Assembly (NCBI GenBank): GCA_037957365.1
Contig: JARHVA010000006.1
Coordinates: 5,262,001-5,326,000 of the forward strand
DNA: 64,000 nt
Source: Torreya grandis
Lineage: Eukaryota > Streptophyta > Pinopsida > Cupressales > Taxaceae
Direction: 5' to 3'
Positions 60,001 through 64,000 of the stretch are shown one piece after another. Position 1 is the first letter of the stretch. Each line of letters starts with the position of its first letter. Position numbers and translations under genes: made by a program. Below the pieces are notes generated by a model. The model saw only the letters and a list, made by a program, of their open reading frames with translations, had not been told where the DNA came from and ran no database searches.

Positions 60001-60174
60001 AATGAGGTTGTGTGTAGCACCTATGTCAACAAGAGCAACTATCTGTTGTCCACATAATACTCCCCAAAATCTAAAAGAAACAATTCTTTGAAAGCTAGAG
60101 AGTTGGACAAGTGTACCCCTACTTTCTTGCTCCTCTGATTCTTCCAAAGATCTTTCTTTCTCTTGATCTTCCAA
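57004..60174 (-). pseudogene. Chromovirus pol polyprotein, frame-broken
   Basis: Protease at 60174-59695: ALVDIGATHNLI, with Ile where D-S/T-G usually has Ser/Thr. Reverse transcriptase at 59568-59176 ([27 protein letters not shown]) and 59154-58780 (MPFGLINTPATFQ, FFDDILIFS). RNase H up to 58183: NHHNLKYLLDQKDLNDRQQ. Integrase at about 58050-57439: LIDFITGLPKVQGKD, VVDRLTKFAHF and SYRPQTYGQTE. Its C-terminal domain at 57392-57099 has GDMVHLRLQRYKQ. A chromodomain follows to about 57004 (REYLVKWKDL, STWENEQIL). At least one stop separates most pieces, including TAG between PKAIIDFR and the chromodomain. The family reverse-transcribes the element and steers integration to chromatin; this copy cannot do so. 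Confidence 0.85.
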
Positions 60175-60193
60175 ATTAGATTGTGAATTTGAT

Positions 60194-61391
60194 AGTTAGG
60201 TTGTGGAGCTAAAAACTTCACTGATGCAAACAGAGGAGGAGATTGTAGAGGAGTTGCTGAGTGTCACAGACACCGGGGTCGGTCAGGCCAACCGACATCG
60301 GCAGGTTACAGGCAGAAGAGCAACCGACGTCGGTCAGAGATCGGTCAGCGTCGGTCACCTCCAGGCGGACAGGGACCGACGTCGGTCACTTGTGTGGTTC
60401 GAACTGCGAGTGTTACGGGCAGTTAGTTGACAAACCAAGTGTTTGCATGTTAAGAGCCAAATTTAGACTAGAAGCTGCAGATCTAATTATTGTAATTAGG
60501 TGTCTAATTATTGTTTGCATGAGATCTATTTAAGAGACTCATTGGTTATATTGTAAGGTGTTCTAGTTTGAGTTGAGCAAAGTTTGCTTCTTCTGTGTGT
60601 GAGGTGAGCAAGGGTGTTCCTCCTAGTTCCACAGCAGTACCAAGGTGGGTGTTGGTTTTGGAGAATCAACAAGATTCTTCAAGTGTGTAGGATTTTGGTC
60701 AGCAGGTGTGCATGGCTACTTTTGGAGATCTACATGGTAAGTAAGATCATTGATCTACAGGTGTATGTGTGTGCATGATCCAGGGTTACAGGTGTGCAAA
60801 ACTAGATTGATTTGCAGGTGTGTAAGATCAGGGAGGACATCAACACAACAGAGAGCAGAATCAGGCAGGATCTACTTGGAGTACAGTGTGTACTCAATTT
60901 AGAACAAAGAGGAAGGCAAGGCAGTTCTTTCCATAAGTAAGATCAGATTGGGTTGCAGGTTGTTGCAGTTCAGGAGAGATCTACTTGAAGTACGCTTGTA
61001 TACTTGGAGTGCGTGGAGCACTGGTGTACTGGTAGTAGTGGATACTGACTGGTTGGAGGTGAACACCAACTCTGTGTTTGAGTTGTGTGTTGTGACCGTA
61101 AGAGAGAGAGCTTTGAGAGAAGATTTATTGTTTATGCCCTAGAGGTGTTGGAGCCCTAGAGGTGTGAAGGAAGAAGAACTGTGGCAATCTTCTTTGTTGT
61201 ATTTCCTTCTGAAAGAGTTTTAATACAAGTTGTGTATTGTCTCTCATATCATGTGTTATTTCTGAATTCTAGTTACTTATTGATTCTGATTTAATTTCGC
61301 ATATTAAGTTGCTTATATTTGGTAATCAATTGTGTGCTTCCATAATTCCCAACAAAGGCAGTGATAGAGTTTTTTGGTTGGGTATCTAACA
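60194..61391 (+). repeat. 5' LTR of the copia element
   Basis: 1,198 bp. It aligns with 63436-64000. The first base is A where the 3' LTR has T of TGTTAGG. It ends ...CTAACA before AAG and the primer site. It has a TATA-like CTATTTAAG at 60526-60534 and several copies of the (C)CGACGTCGG motif at 60275-60385. It contains about 21 bp (near 60338) absent from the 3' LTR. Confidence 0.88.
60526..60534 (+). promoter_or_regulatory. LTR promoter TATA candidate
   Basis: CTATTTAAG lies about 330 bp inside the LTR, downstream of the palindrome-rich U3 segment. The same sequence is kept in the 3' LTR near 63746. Position fits an LTR promoter. Confidence 0.4.
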
Positions 61392-61394
61392 AAG

Positions 61395-61412
61395 TGGTAT
61401 CAAAGCTAAGGT
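61395..61412 (+). other. Primer-binding site (tRNA-Met type)
   Basis: TGGTATCAAAGCTAAGG, three bases after the LTR end, matches the TGGTATCAGAGC start complementary to initiator tRNA-Met with one mismatch. Confidence 0.75.
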
Positions 61413-61481
61413 TGCAGGAAGCGGTTTTGTGTTTGGTTATAGGTCACTCTCAGGGGTTTCTGATTGAGTGGGAGTAGAGCA

Positions 61482-62300
61482 ATGGCAGAAAAAAGTAAGT
61501 TAAGAATAGAGGAGTTGAAAAGCACAGATGGTCAATTACGGTCCTATGGAAAGAAAGAGTAGGTAAAAAGAGATTGTTGGTTGGTAGCAGATCAGCATGA
61601 AGAAGCAGATGTTGCAGGTGTTGTTGCAAAGGATGCTCTAGATAAAGTTGAATCTTGGATAATAGATTATGTTGCCTCTTTCCATGCAGCCCCTGGTAGA
61701 AGAGCTGGTGAGCCTTGCCAAAGAATTGGCAAAGGGGAAGTGAAGCTGAAATTGCAGGTGGCCAACACATGGGTGTTGAAGAAGGTCATGCAGGTCCCAG
61801 GTTTGAAGAGATGGCTAATTTCTTCAAAAAAGTTGGGTGATGAGAGATGCACAAGAACTCTCACAACATATGCACTTGAATTAGCTGGTCGTAAGAAAAT
61901 AGGTACTCTTTATCTACTTGTTTATATTACTGATTCTTCTCCTGTTGCAGAGACGTGGCTTCATAGGCTTGATCACATGAGTAAGAAGGAGATGCATGTT
62001 CTTAAGCGAAAGACTGATATATTTGATAGGCTTAGGAACTGGAAAGCCTTAGTGTTCTTGGAGGAGATGGCGAACAGAGACCAGTGGATGGGGCTGGATA
62101 CTTCTAAGCAGGGCAGTTTGGACATGGATTTTGATTCAAAGGAGCTCGTGGGTAAAAAGTCATCACTCACAGGCGAACACAGGTACCGACGTCGGTCAGG
62201 GGGAACTGACGTCGAACAGACAGGTGCCGATGTCGGTCATGTGCAGACTAAAGTCGGTGATGTCAGGCAGGGTAAGACTGACATCAGTCAAGAGGACTGA
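61482..62300 (+). pseudogene. Copia gag start, protease and GAG-pre-integrase remnant
   Basis: A gag-like start at 61482 (MAEKSKLRIEELKSTDGQL) soon stops. The following frame (61581-62300, 239 codons) carries WIIDYVASFHAAPG (protease site, normally IDSGA, here altered), VMQVPGLKRWLISSKKLGD and ETWLHRLDHMSKKEMHVLK, the GAG-pre-integrase signature. The catalytic D-S-G is lost. Its C-terminal end runs into the palindrome-rich segment. A Ty1/copia protease would cut the polyprotein; this copy is dead although the frame is still open. Confidence 0.7.
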
Positions 62301-62450
62301 CGTTGGCAATAGGTAAGACCAACGTCGATTAGGAGGACCGACGTCGGCAACAGAGACACCGACGTCGATAGAGTTGGTAGTTAGGACAGGCACATGGGAA
62401 CCGACGTCAATTGGATGCAGACTGTGTGGTCACCAAGGTCGGTCACTGTA
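62180..62450 (+). repeat. Interspersed CCGACGTCGG palindrome array
   Basis: About ten copies or variants in 270 bp: (A)CCGACGTCGGTC, CTGACGTCGAAC, GCCGATGTCGGTC, CTGACATCAGTC, CTGACGTTGGC, CCAACGTCGAT, CCGACGTCGGC, CCGACGTCGAT, CCGACGTCAAT and others. The same motif lies in both LTRs. The core GACGTC is an ACGT-type palindrome. Most variants differ by C-to-T or G-to-A at the CpGs. Confidence 0.8.
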
Positions 62451-62699
62451 ACAGATTTTGGGTGGACAACACGCTGTCAAGGAGTCTCAAACGCTCATAT
62501 GGAGGACTGAAGGTGGTAAGTAAGCCTCAAATTCGTTGTTCCTCTTCTTTATACTCGTTGCTTATTGCAGAGCAGAAAGGATCTAGGAAACAGTGGGAGC
62601 ATGGCAGGAATATGATGCAGAACCAAACAAGAGATTTGGTAGGGTTGCTAGTCGAAAGAAAGCACAGAGACGAATGGATTCCTTAGTTAAAGAATAGAG

Positions 62700-63420
62700 T
62701 GAACGGACACGTGAGATAGAAGGCCAGATCATATGGTCTTGAGGAAGCTGCAGGACAGTGGGACAGGACTGACAGGTGGTACCAGGTAGATGACAAAGCA
62801 GGGCTTTAGTCAATGTCAGTATAACCATTGTGTTTGTCTTACTAGGTGGATGATGGTCGCAACATTATCTTGTTACTGTATGTGGAGGATGAGCTTGATG
62901 CAGGTTCAAACATACAGGGTTTTGCTGAGCTAAGGGTAAGATTAGTTCAGTGGCATGTCATGAGGAATTTGGAGCAGCAAAATTCTTTGGTATGAGAGAC
63001 ATGAAAGATCACAGATTGATTTTGTCTCCAGTGGGAGCTGATGTGAATCAGGTGTGGGTGAGGTTCAGGATGCAGAACCGGAGCACACTAAGGGCTGGAT
63101 AGTTCAGTGTTCGAAATCACATGAGGTCTGGTATAGACCTGAGTTTGCCCAAGCAGTGGGTGTTGTCAGAGAGTTATGAGCCAATTGAGGGAAGTGGGTT
63201 CTCAGGGATTTGAGAGGGACCAGCAACAGGGATTCATGCTATGCAGGGTCAGGACTTCACTACATGAGTTTGTAGATTCAGATGTGGCAGGTTACTCAGA
63301 TGACAGGAGGTGCACCACAGGTTGTGTGGTGGTTGGTCTTCAGGATTCATCTTGAAGAGGGATACAAGCTAGGAAATAGATTAGATGGGGTATAGGTATA
63401 GGTACAGTGCAACTATTTAT
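62700..63420 (+). pseudogene. Copia reverse transcriptase and RNase H scraps
   Basis: At 62846-62910 the frame reads VDDGRNIILLLYVEDELDA, the YVDD active-site region of copia reverse transcriptase in the form YVED. At about 62970-63040, GAAKFFGMRDMKD matches the LGxAxxILGM segment. Around 63200-63370, remnants of the RNase H region precede the polypurine tract. Frames change repeatedly, and nothing is translatable as a whole. Confidence 0.6.
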
Positions 63421-63423
63421 CTC

Positions 63424-63435
63424 CAAGTGGGAGAT
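63424..63435 (+). other. Polypurine tract of the copia element
   Basis: CAAGTGGGAGAT immediately before the 3' LTR start TGTTAGG, the classical copia arrangement. Confidence 0.8.
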
Positions 63436-64000
63436 TGTTAGGTTGTGGAGCTAAAAGCTTCACTAATGCAAACAAAGGAGGAGGTTGTAGAGGAGTTGTC
63501 GAGTGTCACAGACACCGGCGTCGGTCAGGCCAACCAACGTTGGCAGGTTATAGGCAGAAGAGCAACTGACGTCGGTCACCTCCAGGTAGACAGGGATCGA
63601 CGTCGATCGCCTGTGTGGTTTGAACTACAAGTGTTATGGGCAGTTAGTTGACGAACCAAGTGTTTGCATGTTAAGAGCAAATTTAGACTAAAAGCTGTGG
63701 ACCTAATTATTGTAATTAAGTGTCTAATTATTGTTTGCATGAGATCTATTTAAGAGACTCATTGGTTGTATTGTAAGGTGTTCTAGTTTGAGTTGAGCAA
63801 AGTTTGCTTCTTCTGTGTGCGAGGTGAGCAAGGGTGTTCCTCCTAGTTCCACATCAATACCAAGGTGGGTGCTGGTTTTGGAGAATCAGCAGGATTCTTC
63901 AAGTGTGTAGGATCTTGGTCAGCAGGTGTGCATGGCTACTTTTGGAGATCTACATGGTAAGTAAGATTATTGATCTGCAGGTGTATGCGTGTGCATGATC
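63436..64000 (+). repeat. 3' LTR of the copia element, cut by the window end
   Basis: The first 565 bp of the LTR starting TGTTAGGTTGTGG. High similarity to 60194 onward, with differences concentrated in the CCGACGTCGG motifs and one ~21 bp indel. Confidence 0.88.

Larger units (their letters stand above)
55991..60193 (-). mobile_element. Ty3/gypsy chromovirus, 5' end cut off by a copia insertion
   Basis: Minus-strand order: protease, reverse transcriptase, RNase H, integrase, chromodomain, polypurine tract, LTR. The LTR starts TGTAATGTCCCC at 56952, preceded by TAGGGAGGGAGGAC, and appears to end ...AACTACA at 55991. The gag half and 5' LTR are not in the window; the frame is interrupted at 60193 by the LTR of a copia element. 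The chromodomain after integrase identifies the chromovirus lineage. Internal stops make it inactive. Confidence 0.85.
60194..64000 (+). mobile_element. Internally deleted Ty1/copia element inserted in the chromovirus
   Basis: The 5' LTR (60194-61391), tRNA-Met primer site (61395), a 2.0 kb internal region, polypurine tract CAAGTGGGAGAT (63424-63435) and 3' LTR (63436 to the window end) are all present. The internal region keeps only scraps of gag, protease, GAG-pre-integrase, reverse transcriptase and RNase H, so integrase and most of gag and RT are lost. The two LTRs are very similar, pointing to insertion later than the other elements. It splits the chromovirus frame at 60193. Confidence 0.85.

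Overview
This is nuclear DNA from a seed plant with a large, repeat-rich genome. The evidence is an intron-bearing nuclear gene with canonical GT-AG splice sites, a 14 kb first intron filled with old transposons, and nested LTR retrotransposons of Ty1/copia and Ty3/gypsy type with plant-style primer sites. The very long intron and degenerate repeats would suit a conifer or other gymnosperm, but that is an inference. No bacterial operon, CRISPR array, rRNA or tRNA gene was recognised.

The one intact protein gene lies on the minus strand at 32617-53403. It has seven coding exons that join in frame to a 719-residue DEAH-box RNA helicase of the PRP43/DHX15 family, the ATPase that dismantles lariat spliceosomes and also acts in ribosome assembly. 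Exon 1 (P-loop) is separated from the rest by a 13,960 bp intron. A TATA-like box, a 20-codon upstream ORF and a poly(A) signal can be proposed around it.

Layout. 1-654: unassigned AT-rich DNA. 655-15644: a 15 kb minus-strand LTR element with a Tat/Ogre-like gag, a 522 bp tandem triplication and no visible pol. 15645-16985: an LTR fragment. 16986-23566: a decayed minus-strand Ty1/copia element with a 1,052 bp tandem duplication at its 3' end. 23950-26900: a dead LINE. 27654-31730: a non-coding LTR element sharing LTR tip and PPT with the first one. 32617-53403: the helicase gene. Intron 4 holds a LINE that kept only ORF1, with a clean target-site duplication. Intron 2 holds an exon-like open segment on the opposite strand. 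Intron 1 holds a possible TIMELESS-like gene fragment, an AT hairpin, a 56 bp-arm hairpin, a second LINE ORF1, several minisatellites and a 2.2 kb foldback. 54306-55585: a small element with terminal inverted repeats. 55991-60193: a minus-strand Ty3/gypsy chromovirus. 60194-64000: a plus-strand, internally deleted Ty1/copia element inserted into the chromovirus and decorated with copies of the palindrome CCGACGTCGG.

Apart from the helicase, nearly every coding trace is a broken transposon protein. The main interest is the non-autonomous elements (gag-only, LTR-only, ORF1-only LINE, foldback) and apparent captured host-gene fragments inside a working housekeeping gene.
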